A stretch of 10,804 nucleotides of DNA from Waddliaceae bacterium. Its GTDB lineage: Bacteria > Chlamydiota > Chlamydiia > Chlamydiales > SLFE01. The notes beneath the pieces were generated by a model. The model ran no database searches and had not been told where the DNA came from. It worked only from the letters and a program-made list of their open reading frames with translations. Where the stretch lies: positions 1 through 10,804 of the forward strand of contig SLFE01000072.1 of NCBI GenBank assembly GCA_007124415.1, written 5' to 3'. Below, piece by piece: positions 1 through 6,819 of this stretch. Both the position numbers and the translations under genes were made by a program. The stretch's first letter is position 1. Every line of letters begins with the position of its first letter.

Positions 1-69
1 ATACTTGACTTCGTTCTATTTGTCCACCCTCTAAAACAGAATAAAATAAAATTTTTATTTAATATACTA

Positions 70-99
70 TTGCATATATTCAGAACATTTTGATATAAT
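70..99 (+). promoter_or_regulatory. Predicted sigma-70-type promoter for the first gene
   Basis: A perfect -10 hexamer TATAAT (94-99) is preceded by TG one base upstream (91-92), which makes an extended -10. A -35-like TTGCAT lies at 70-75, giving an 18-base spacer. Just upstream is a very A/T-rich stretch including a 17-base pure A/T palindrome (44-60) that could act as an UP element or curved DNA. Transcription would start near 105-107, leaving a leader of about 24 bases with AAGG at 116-119 before the ATG at 130. The match is by eye against bacterial consensus. The -35 is only moderate. Confidence 0.6.
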
Positions 100-129
100 A
101 TTAGTTCACCTTAACAAGGTTTCATAATT

Positions 130-540
130 ATGAGAACTTTTGGTCAAATAAATAGATTTGTGGATCTATTTAAACATAGCGTTGTTCGGCTGCGATACCC
201 CTTTTCAATGCCGGAAGAGATCGGCCTGGATCTCGGTCTGGATGTCACAAACAGCACCGATTTCGACTCGCTTCTCAAATTCCTCCGAAGCTCTTCTTGT
301 TATCCGCGTAATTTGAGGCGATACATGAAAAAAGACGAGGCCGAGGCCTTATTCTCTCACGCCTTCCGCTCAGACCATTTCAGGGAAAAATCGATCCATT
401 GCTACTATTTCAAACAGGGTTGGGTGGAATTCGAATTGGTCTATGACAATGCTGACCGCCTCAGGCGCATCATCCTCCAATCCCGGGATATTTCTGCAGA
501 CGAGGGAGTTGAAATTAAATTGTCCACTCCCAATAAATGA
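130..540 (+). CDS. Unrecognised 136-residue protein
   Basis: I do not recognise this protein. It is soluble, with no signal peptide or membrane segment. The N-terminal half is mixed, and the middle (about residues 60-80) is rich in charged residues, including RRYMKKDEAEALF. The C-terminal part (about 90-130) alternates hydrophobic and polar residues (CYYFKQGWVEFELVYDN, then RRIILQSRD) as expected of beta strands. The start is supported by AAGG 10 bases upstream and by a good promoter. It ends 25 bases before nusB with no clear terminator between, so it is probably the first gene of the nusB-murB transcript. Codon use resembles its neighbours and the frame is intact, so it looks like a real gene. 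It may be a lineage-restricted small protein, and no function is proposed. Confidence 0.7.
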   Translation: MRTFGQINRFVDLFKHSVVRLRYPFSMPEEIGLDLGLDVTNSTDFDSLLKFLRSSSCYPRNLRRYMKKDEAEALFSHAFRSDHFREKSIHCYYFKQGWVEFELVYDNADRLRRIILQSRDISADEGVEIKLSTPNK

Positions 541-565
541 TCTTTTTTGTTAGACTATTTCTACT

Positions 566-1108
566 ATGGCAGTTCCCCAAAAAAAAATGCGCGAAGCGGC
601 TTTTCTGCTGCTCTATTGTCTCGACCTCTCCGCCCCTGAGGAGCAGGAGCTGGTCAAACTTGTCAGCCATGAGCTCAAAGTGGCCAAAAGCCAAATTAAA
701 TTTTGTTTAGCCAAGGTTAGGAACATACAGATTCATCAAAAAGAAATCGATGACAAGATCAAAAATGCCGCCTTGTCCTATCAGTTCGACCGCATCCACT
801 GGATCGAACGCAACATTTTACGTCTCGGTCTTTACGAAATGCTCTACGATGACGATATTCCTGCTAAAGTGGCAATATCCGAAGCGATACGGCTGGGGAA
901 AAAATTCGGCACCCCTGCCTCTATTGCATTTATAAACGCAATCATGGATCATTTATATAAATTGAGCATCGGCGGAACAACTGACTCCGCGGCCATTGAA
1001 AAGAGCATTGAACACCTGATCACCCAGGATGAAATCGTACAGGACACAATTGAGCAGAATGACACCCCCTCTTCCCCCGCTGATTCAGACGAAAAAGAAA
1101 CTGAGTGA
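566..1108 (+). CDS. nusB: Transcription antitermination factor NusB
   Basis: NusB binds boxA RNA together with NusE (ribosomal protein S10) and promotes antitermination, mainly of rRNA operons. The family signature is clear in residues about 70-135: FDRIHWIERNILRLGLYEML, then a PAKVAISEAIRLGKKFG segment and a final FINAIMDHL helix, all typical of the all-helical NusB fold. The protein has 180 residues. Most NusB proteins are about 130-160, and the excess here is an acidic, low-complexity tail after about residue 140 (ending in PADSDEKETE). The start has no strong ribosome binding site. An alternative Met at residue 8 (587) is equally poor, so I kept the first Met. The 3' end overlaps the start of murB in a different frame. 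Adjacency of nusB and murB matches my recollection of chlamydial genomes. Confidence 0.93.
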   Translation: MAVPQKKMREAAFLLLYCLDLSAPEEQELVKLVSHELKVAKSQIKFCLAKVRNIQIHQKEIDDKIKNAALSYQFDRIHWIERNILRLGLYEMLYDDDIPAKVAISEAIRLGKKFGTPASIAFINAIMDHLYKLSIGGTTDSAAIEKSIEHLITQDEIVQDTIEQNDTPSSPADSDEKETE

Positions 1109-1934
1109 CCTCTCCACTTTCGGCATCGGCGGCCCCGCCGAATATTTTGCCGAAGTTTCATCGGAACAGGAAATGGCAGATGTCCTTGTTTTTGCAAAAA
1201 AAAATCAATTGAGGCATATGGTCCTTGGCAAAGGTTCTAATTGCCTTTTCGACGATCAAGGTTATAGCGGCCTCATCATATTAAATAAAATTACCTTTCT
1301 TGAAGGCTTGGATTCCGGCCAAGTCAAAGCCGGCAGCGGCTATAGTTTTTCATTATTGGGTTCGCAAACGGCCAGAAAGGGCCTCGCGGGGCTGGAATTT
1401 GCTTCAGGAATCCCGGGAAGCGTCGGAGGCGCCGTTGTCATGAATGCCGGCGCTAATGGAAAAGAAACCTGCGAAGCTCTAAAATCGGTCGACTTTATGA
1501 ATATGGAAGGGATGATAACGACTTTTCAGCGAGACAAGCTCTCATATGGATACCGCTCTTCTCCTTTTCAAAAAATGAAAGGAGCCGTAACCGCCGCCGA
1601 GTTCACATTGATTAAATCCATGGAAGCGAGGCAAAAGCAAATCGAAATTATCGATTACAGAAAAAAGACCCAGCCTCTTAAAGAAAAATCGGCAGGTTGC
1701 GTATTCCGAAATCCTGATAACGGCCATTCCGGTGCCCTCATCGAGCAATGCGGGCTAAAGGGAAAAAAAATCGGCGGCGCAATGGTCTCTGAGCAGCATG
1801 CCAATTTTATCGTCAATACAGGCGGCGCGACAGCCAGCGACGCCTTAAAGCTGATTCGTTTGATTCAAGAGCAAGTCCGCCTGCAAACCGGCCGGCAATT
1901 AAAAATGGAAGTGCGGTATATCCCCTATGAATGA
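1059..1934 (+). CDS. murB: UDP-N-acetylenolpyruvoylglucosamine reductase MurB (type II)
   Basis: MurB is a cytosolic FAD/NADPH enzyme that reduces UDP-GlcNAc-enolpyruvate to UDP-N-acetylmuramate in peptidoglycan precursor synthesis. Numbered from the ATG at 1059 (291 residues), the FAD-binding GKGSN segment is at about 57-61, the hallmark GIPGSVGGAVVMNAGANG at about 117-134, YGYRSSPF with the substrate-binding Arg at 166, and a C-terminal MEVR with the expected catalytic Glu at 284. The length and missing Tyr-loop insertion indicate type II. The usual general-acid Ser in the AGS-V-F motif is Cys (Cys214, codon 1698-1700). An upstream in-frame ATG at 1029 gives 301 residues, but its only AGG touches the start codon, so I prefer 1059. 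That choice is not certain. Either start overlaps the nusB tail. The stop overlaps the next start in ATGAATGA. Confidence 0.93.
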   Translation: MTPPLPPLIQTKKKLSDLSTFGIGGPAEYFAEVSSEQEMADVLVFAKKNQLRHMVLGKGSNCLFDDQGYSGLIILNKITFLEGLDSGQVKAGSGYSFSLLGSQTARKGLAGLEFASGIPGSVGGAVVMNAGANGKETCEALKSVDFMNMEGMITTFQRDKLSYGYRSSPFQKMKGAVTAAEFTLIKSMEARQKQIEIIDYRKKTQPLKEKSAGCVFRNPDNGHSGALIEQCGLKGKKIGGAMVSEQHANFIVNTGGATASDALKLIRLIQEQVRLQTGRQLKMEVRYIPYE

Positions 1935-2769
1935 TTTTTTCAAAGCCGATTTGCACTGCCACTCCACATGCTCTGACGGGACCTTGACGCCTGAAGAGCT
2001 TGTTCAATTAGCGGTTGATCTAGGACTCTCAGGCCTTTCCATCACCGATCATGACACTGTCGAATCCTATAAAACCATCCTTGATATAGCAAAAGAAAAA
2101 AATATCCGTATGATTACAGGCGTCGAGTTCTCCGCCGCTCAGCAAGACACCAATGTCCACATTTTAGGGTACTCTTTTTCCCCGGACAATCCGATTATCC
2201 TCAATTACTGCCAGCGCCATGAAGAGAGGCGAAGGATGCGCAACCAAGAAATTCTCGACTTATTGACTAAACATCAAATGCCGATCGATGAGCACGAAAT
2301 GCTCCGCCCCATTCCCGGAGGCAGTCCAAAATCAATTGGACGCCCGCATATTGCCCTGCAAATGATCAAACAAGGCTATGTCCGGGATATGCAAGAGGCC
2401 TTCAACAAATATTTAGGAGACGGCAAACCCTGCTATTCCCCGGGAGTGCGATTTTCAGTCAATGAAACGCTCGATATCATTCATCAAGCAGGCGGAGCTG
2501 CGATTTTAGCCCACCCTCACCTTATTAATAAAAGAAGAATCGTCAATCAATTGATGGATCTTGAGTTCGACGGCCTCGAAGGCTACTACGCAAAATTCCC
2601 AAAAAATCAATGCGAAAAATGGATCTCTAAGGCCAGGGACCGCAGTTGGCTGGTAACAGGCGGCTCAGACTTTCACGGAACGATCAAGCCTCACATCGTT
2701 TTAGGATCATCCTGGACGCCTCAAGAAACCTTTGATTACTTACACAGCATTTTCCTTTCCAACTTATGA
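1927..2769 (+). CDS. PHP-domain metal-dependent phosphoesterase (YciV/RNase AM-like)
   Basis: This is a PHP-superfamily hydrolase of the TrpH/YciV type. Characterised relatives remove 3'-phosphates from 3',5'-nucleoside bisphosphates and act as 5'-3' exonucleases on short RNA. All the metal ligands expected of the trinuclear site are visible: His10 and His12 in DLHCHSTCSDGT, Asp17, Asp41-His42 in SITDHDT, Glu67 in GVEFSA, His78, His141 in GRPH, His196/His198 in AHPH, and Asp248/His250 in GSDFHG. The 280-residue length is normal for the family. The ATG lies within the murB stop region (ATGAATGA, 8-base overlap) with no good ribosome binding site, which suggests translational coupling. The exact substrate cannot be read from the sequence. 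A DNA polymerase III PHP domain or histidinol phosphatase is less likely because of length and motif spacing. Confidence 0.88.
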   Translation: MNDFFKADLHCHSTCSDGTLTPEELVQLAVDLGLSGLSITDHDTVESYKTILDIAKEKNIRMITGVEFSAAQQDTNVHILGYSFSPDNPIILNYCQRHEERRRMRNQEILDLLTKHQMPIDEHEMLRPIPGGSPKSIGRPHIALQMIKQGYVRDMQEAFNKYLGDGKPCYSPGVRFSVNETLDIIHQAGGAAILAHPHLINKRRIVNQLMDLEFDGLEGYYAKFPKNQCEKWISKARDRSWLVTGGSDFHGTIKPHIVLGSSWTPQETFDYLHSIFLSNL

Positions 2770-3896
2770 CTTACTCCGAACTGCTTTACAGACTCTATCA
2801 AAAGACAACAGAAAAACGACGCCGACCAAAATCAGTGCCTACCGAATACCCCTGCATTCACATCGCCGGTAGCAACGGCAAGGGAACTGTCGCCTGGAAA
2901 ATAGCCGAAACGCTCCGGTGCAACGGCTATCGCACCGGACTGTTCACCTCGCCGCACATATCAAGCTTTCGCGAGAGGATCAGGATCGATGGAGCTCTGA
3001 TACCTGAAGATGAGATTGTCAAACGTTTGAAGGATCGGATCGATGATGACTCGAATTTCTTTGCTATCACGACTAATATAGCTCTTTCCTATTTCTCCGA
3101 CCAAAAAGTCGATTTTGCCGTTATCGAAACCGGCCTCGGCGGTGAATTCGACGCGACGAGCGCCGTTCAGCCTATTCTCACGATCATTACTTCTCTGTCG
3201 CTTGAACATACGGAAATCCTTGGAAATACCCTGGAAGATATCGCCCGCGCCAAAGCAGGAATATTAAAAAAAGGGATTCCGCTCATACTCGGGCCAAGTG
3301 TTCCCAAAGACCTGATCGAACCCTATGCCGCCAAGCTCGAATGTCCCATCTTTCAAGCCCTGCCTGATGGCAACGAAAACACGGCGACAGCCATCGAAGC
3401 GATGAAACGGCTGCCTCAATCATTGTCTTTTGACAATCAGGGATTAAGCTCTAGCCCCCCCTGCAGAATGGAAACAATTCCTCATCCGGATAAAACGATC
3501 ATACTTGACGCAGCTCACAATCCCGCAGCTTTGTCCCACCTCTTTGAAGAAATTCACCAAGAATACCCCGGAAGGCCCGTCAAGTGCCTTTTGGCGCTGT
3601 CAAATAAAAAACCGGTGAGCGATTGCCTCAAAATAGTCGGACAATTTACTAAAAATCCCGCTTTTTTTGAATGCCCCCACTATCGCCTTCACCCGACAGC
3701 CTTGCTCAAGAAAGAAGCGGGGAAATTGGGGCTTCAATCCACTGTTTGCACAAACATTGATCAGCTTATTGAGAAAGAGCCGAAAGAAGAGGTCCTACTG
3801 GCGTGCGGTTCATTCTTCATGATGAAAGAAATTCGCAAACAACTTGGAATAAATGAGATAAAAGATCCAGACACTTTGAGGGAAAAAAAATCTTAG
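2766..3896 (+). CDS. folC: FolC-like Mur ligase family protein (folylpolyglutamate synthase homologue, divergent)
   Basis: FolC enzymes add glutamate to dihydropteroate and/or tetrahydrofolate using ATP. Visible landmarks are a P-loop HIAGSNGKGT (32-41), FTSPHISSFRERIRIDG (60-76), ETGLGG (121-126), EHTEILGNTLEDIARAKAGI (147-166) and the C-terminal-domain DAAHNPAA (248-255). The architecture is Mur ligase central plus C-terminal domain. At 376 residues it is about 50 shorter than usual, and the loss falls between about 200 and 245. Motif departures are Glu127 where GLGGR is usual, Ala100 where FFE is usual, and EH for the DH before the ILGNT segment. The start overlaps the php stop as ATGA, with no ribosome binding site of its own. 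The family is secure. A normal bifunctional dihydrofolate/folylpolyglutamate synthase activity is not. My recollection is that Chlamydiaceae lack a standard folC. Confidence 0.82.
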   Translation: MTYSELLYRLYQKTTEKRRRPKSVPTEYPCIHIAGSNGKGTVAWKIAETLRCNGYRTGLFTSPHISSFRERIRIDGALIPEDEIVKRLKDRIDDDSNFFAITTNIALSYFSDQKVDFAVIETGLGGEFDATSAVQPILTIITSLSLEHTEILGNTLEDIARAKAGILKKGIPLILGPSVPKDLIEPYAAKLECPIFQALPDGNENTATAIEAMKRLPQSLSFDNQGLSSSPPCRMETIPHPDKTIILDAAHNPAALSHLFEEIHQEYPGRPVKCLLALSNKKPVSDCLKIVGQFTKNPAFFECPHYRLHPTALLKKEAGKLGLQSTVCTNIDQLIEKEPKEEVLLACGSFFMMKEIRKQLGINEIKDPDTLREKKS

Positions 3897-3942
3897 ATAA
3901 TAAGTTTCAGTCGGTTAAAATGGTGAAAAAGGAGCGCGAATC

Positions 3943-4284
3943 ATGGAAGACATAATGAATTTTGTAGTGCAAAACCCTGTAGTCATTGTCATTGGCGCTG
4001 CGATAATCTTCATTCTCGCATTAATCTTCGTAATCAAACGAATTTTCACCTTCATCCTCACACTGATCGTTCTAGTTATTTGCATTGTAGCAGGCTATGT
4101 GATGATCTATCCCGATTCAGCTCTAAACTACTTCAAAGAACATGCCAATGAAGACGTTCCTCCCTCTGAGGACAAGCCGGTTCAAGAACAAGTCCAGGAA
4201 ACATACAGAACGGGTAAAGAAAAAGTTATGGAATTTATCGAAAGATTCAAAGACTCGCCCGACGATGAGCAACCAGAAGATTAA
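3943..4284 (+). CDS. Small two-helix membrane protein, unknown function
   Basis: I do not recognise this 113-residue protein. Two hydrophobic segments (about 11-31 and 34-54) are separated by a short positively charged turn (KR at 32-33). That predicts a helical hairpin with both ends on the same side, cytoplasmic by the positive-inside rule. The remaining half (55-113) is hydrophilic and acidic (VPPSEDKPVQEQVQE, then FKDSPDDEQPED), with a helical amphipathic stretch around TGKEKVMEFIERFKD. The start has the best ribosome binding site on this strand, AAGGAG at 3929-3934, 8 bases before the ATG. A second Met at residue 5 is too far from it. It follows folC after 46 bases and is the last gene before the convergent junction. 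It could be expressed from the upstream transcript or separately. Confidence 0.7.
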   Translation: MEDIMNFVVQNPVVIVIGAAIIFILALIFVIKRIFTFILTLIVLVICIVAGYVMIYPDSALNYFKEHANEDVPPSEDKPVQEQVQETYRTGKEKVMEFIERFKDSPDDEQPED

Positions 4285-4338
4285 ATCTGTAATTTTCCCC
4301 GTACAACCGCTATAACTTGTCAGCTTATTTCTTGTGGA

Positions 4339-5388
4339 TTAATAACTGTGCGCATCAAGCTTGACTTTGCCGCGGAAGATGTAGTAAACCGCCGTTGTGT
4401 ATGAAATAACCAAGGGCATTCCAATCACAGCGACAATCAACAATATATGAAGAGTATATAACGACGACGAGCCGTTGTAGATCGTCAGGCTATTGGCCTC
4501 AGGGGCATTGATGGCGCGCAGCATCTGAGGATACATCCCTATGGCGTAGAGTGAGAGAAGGCAGATGATATTGACGCAGGAGCTAAAAAATGCCCTGCCG
4601 TCCCTGCCGAGCTGGATTTCTCTTGGAATATTGGCAATCGCTAAAATATTAATGACAGCGATGATAAAGAAATAAGGCCTTTGCTGCAAAGCCTCGATCA
4701 TATGCGTCTGGTAAATCAGCGTGGCGATTGTGGCAATAGCGTAGCTTAAAATAAAGAAAATAATGCTGGGATTGACGAATTGGCGCATCTTTTCATGAAA
4801 CTCCCCCTCTGTTTTCATCATGAGATAAATGGAGCCGTGCATGGTGAAAAGGGCGACGGCCATAATGCCAATGAGAACGGCGTAAGGGTGGAAAAACTCC
4901 GTGAAATAGCCGATATGATCGTAATTTTCGTCCAGCGGTATTCCCTGAATAAAATTGCCGACCACAATTCCCAAGCCGAAAGCGATCACGAGGCTGGCCA
5001 AAGCGAAAAGGACATCCCATGTCCATCTCCACCAAGGCATCGGCTGCTTGCTTCTAAACTCTATGGCCACTGCTCGGAAGATCAATCCTCCTAAAAGCAT
5101 CATAACCGGTAAATAAAATGCGGAGGCAAAAGAAGCATAGACTTCGGGGAATGCGGCAAACAATACCCCGCCGGCAGTAACAAGCCAAACTTCATTGCCG
5201 TCCCATACAGGTCCGATGGAATTAAGCATAAGGCGGCGGCTTTCATCCTTTTTTGAAAAGAGATGGAGCATCCCGACGCCGAGATCGAAGCCGTCGAGAA
5301 TCGAGTAACCGATCAGCAATATGATGAATCCGACATACCAAACATTTTGAAGATGGTGCAACTGAAACCAAAAGTTACTGTTTTCCAT
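4339..5388 (-). CDS. cydB: Cytochrome bd ubiquinol oxidase subunit II
   Basis: CydB is the second integral-membrane subunit of the cytochrome bd quinol oxidase, which reduces oxygen to water with high affinity and without proton pumping. The 349 residues contain the family landmarks: LDGFDLGVGML near 31-41, GPVWDGNEVWLVTAGGVLFA near 59-78 with the conserved Trp62, FRAVAIEFR at 104-112, and the HGSIYLMMKTEG helix end near 184-195. Hydrophobic segments span most of the chain, as expected for eight or nine helices. The start is well fixed: GAGGAG (5396-5401) sits 7 bases upstream of the ATG, inside the end of cydA. The 14-base overlap with cydA indicates coupled translation of the two subunits. 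The gene ends 54 bases from the convergent small membrane-protein gene. Confidence 0.95.
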   Translation of the reverse strand: MENSNFWFQLHHLQNVWYVGFIILLIGYSILDGFDLGVGMLHLFSKKDESRRLMLNSIGPVWDGNEVWLVTAGGVLFAAFPEVYASFASAFYLPVMMLLGGLIFRAVAIEFRSKQPMPWWRWTWDVLFALASLVIAFGLGIVVGNFIQGIPLDENYDHIGYFTEFFHPYAVLIGIMAVALFTMHGSIYLMMKTEGEFHEKMRQFVNPSIIFFILSYAIATIATLIYQTHMIEALQQRPYFFIIAVINILAIANIPREIQLGRDGRAFFSSCVNIICLLSLYAIGMYPQMLRAINAPEANSLTIYNGSSSLYTLHILLIVAVIGMPLVISYTTAVYYIFRGKVKLDAHSY

Positions 5389-6763
5389 GCTTCAGCTCCT
5401 CGACATAAACTTCCATTGAGTGGTGGTGGGTTTGCTCTTCATCTTTGACATGGGGGCCGGTTCGGATCTTGTGATCCAAAAGATAGATAAATAAAATAAA
5501 GAGCAGTAAATAAATAGCGCCGAACATGATAATCGACCCTAAGACCTGCTCGGCTGTCACCGATCTTGACAAACCTTCCGAAATTCGAAGCAGCTCATAG
5601 ACGATCCAGGGATAACGTCCCATTTCGGCCGATACCCACCCCATCTCGTTGGCGATGATCGGGCAGAGTATGGCTGGAACAAAAAGCCGCAGCAACCACC
5701 GCTTTTTGAACAGGGTGCCTCTCCACCAGAAATAAACTCCGAGGACGCTCAGCAAAAACATGATCCCCCACATATATATCATCAGGCGGTATGTCTGGAA
5801 AACAACGTTGACATTAGGCCTGTCCTGAGGGGGCAGCGCATCGAGCCCCATCACTGTGGCGTCAAAATCCCTATAAGCCAAAAAGCTTAAAAGGCCTGGA
5901 ATCTGTATGGCGTAATCAACGCGGTTTTCTTCAGTATTCGGAATGCCCGCAAGAACCATGGGAGCGTCCTTTTGCGTCTCAAAAACTCCTTCCAAGGCAG
6001 CCATTTTCGGTTTTTGGTGCTCTGCCATAACTCTTCCGCTGCTGTCGCCGCTGATCAATTGGGCAAAAACAGCAATAAAGGCAACGCTCAATCCGATTTT
6101 CATACAACGTTTAGCAAAATCGATATGCCGGTTTTTCAAAAGATACCAGGCCGAAACGCTAATCACCAAAAAAGATCCGGCCAGCCAGCAGCCGATCAGA
6201 ACGTGGATCAGGCGGTCAACCGATGAAGGATTGAAAACCATCGCCCAAAAATCGGTAATCTCTGCGCGCGCGCTCATCCCCTCGCCGACAACATGGTATC
6301 CGGTAGGCGTTTGCATCCATGAATTGGCCACCACAATCCAGACAGCGCTAAAGTGCGCTCCTAAAGCCACCATGCAGGCCGAGAAAAAATGCAGCTTAGG
6401 CCCGATACGGTCCCAGCCGAACAAAAGGAGGGCCAAAAAGCCCGATTCCAAAAAGAAGGCAAATACCCCTTCCGCAGCAAGAGCGCTGCCGAAAACGTCG
6501 CCGACATAACGGGAGTAGGCGGCCCAGTTCGTGCCGAATTCAAATTCCATGACAATGCCTGTGGCAACGCCCAACGCGAATGTGAGGGCAAAGATGCGGG
6601 TCCAGAATTTGGCCATGTCCAAATATATCTGTTTTCTGCTCCACAAATAAAAACCTTCCATAATCACAATCATTACCCCGAGACCGATGCTCAGAATCGG
6701 ATAGATATAGTGAAACATGATAGTTAGGGCAAACTGAGCTCTGGAAAGGATTTCAACGTCCAT
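5375..6763 (-). CDS. cydA: Cytochrome bd ubiquinol oxidase subunit I (short Q-loop)
   Basis: CydA carries the three hemes and the quinol site of cytochrome bd oxidase. Visible ligands and catalytic residues are His18 in TIMFHYIYP (high-spin heme), Glu98 and Glu106 in the EGVFAFFLES helix (proton path), His187 in DRLIHVLIG and Met328 in YRLMIY (heme b558), Glu373 in ANEMGWVSAEMGRYPW (heme b595 region), and Lys253/Glu258 in the quinol-binding GRVMAEHQKPKMAALEG stretch. At 462 residues, with His187 to Met328 about 65 residues closer than in E. coli, this is a short-Q-loop form. The C-terminus is hydrophilic with a His-rich patch (THHHS). No Shine-Dalgarno is visible before the start; instead a 6-base inverted repeat sits there. 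It follows the Nudix-like gene by 56 bases, so it may be read from that operon or have its own weak promoter. Confidence 0.96.
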   Translation of the reverse strand: MDVEILSRAQFALTIMFHYIYPILSIGLGVMIVIMEGFYLWSRKQIYLDMAKFWTRIFALTFALGVATGIVMEFEFGTNWAAYSRYVGDVFGSALAAEGVFAFFLESGFLALLLFGWDRIGPKLHFFSACMVALGAHFSAVWIVVANSWMQTPTGYHVVGEGMSARAEITDFWAMVFNPSSVDRLIHVLIGCWLAGSFLVISVSAWYLLKNRHIDFAKRCMKIGLSVAFIAVFAQLISGDSSGRVMAEHQKPKMAALEGVFETQKDAPMVLAGIPNTEENRVDYAIQIPGLLSFLAYRDFDATVMGLDALPPQDRPNVNVVFQTYRLMIYMWGIMFLLSVLGVYFWWRGTLFKKRWLLRLFVPAILCPIIANEMGWVSAEMGRYPWIVYELLRISEGLSRSVTAEQVLGSIIMFGAIYLLLFILFIYLLDHKIRTGPHVKDEEQTHHHSMEVYVEELKHGKQ

Positions 6764-6767
6764 AAGT

Positions 6768-6786
6768 TAATCAATATGGTTGATTT
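6768..6786 (-). promoter_or_regulatory. Short inverted repeat in the cydA leader
   Basis: AATCAA (6769-6774) and TTGATT (6780-6785) form a 6-base inverted repeat with a 5-base loop. It ends about six bases before the cydA ATG, where a ribosome binding site would be expected, and no Shine-Dalgarno is visible. As RNA the hairpin would be weak because it is mostly A-U. As DNA it is short for an operator. The arms are real, and any regulatory role is speculative. Confidence 0.25.
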
Positions 6787-6819
6787 TGTAATTAAATGTT
6801 TATCATGCAAGGTCTGCTA

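Noticed and set aside
44..60. 17-base A/T palindrome as a terminator of an upstream gene
   Set aside because: The stem has no G-C pairs and would be unstable as RNA. It is more plausibly an A/T-rich promoter-upstream element.
949..1197. Minus-strand open frame across the nusB/murB junction
   Set aside because: It lies opposite two well-supported genes and has no recognisable product. The unusual overlap there is explained by nusB and murB on the + strand.
3876..3921. Possible promoter before the small membrane-protein gene (GATAAT or TAAAAT as -10)
   Set aside because: No -35 at an acceptable spacing; TTGAGG is only 14 bases from GATAAT. Read-through from folC is just as likely.
4285..4338. 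Possible bidirectional terminator between the convergent genes
   Set aside because: The 54 bases contain only a 4-base ACAA/TTGT pairing with a long loop and no GC-rich stem plus T run, so an intrinsic terminator is not supported.
4780..5094. 104-codon open frame on the + strand inside cydB
   Set aside because: Antisense shadow of cydB with low-complexity composition and no start signals.
5943..6509. 188-codon open frame on the + strand inside cydA
   Set aside because: It is antisense to a fully motif-complete cydA, its product resembles no family, and it has no ribosome binding site or promoter. It is a coding shadow.
6783..6810. Possible cydA promoter on the - strand (TTGCAT, 16-base spacer, CAAAAT)
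   Set aside because: Only 3/6 and 4/6 matches to consensus with a short spacer in A/T-rich sequence. Too weak to call without transcription-start data.
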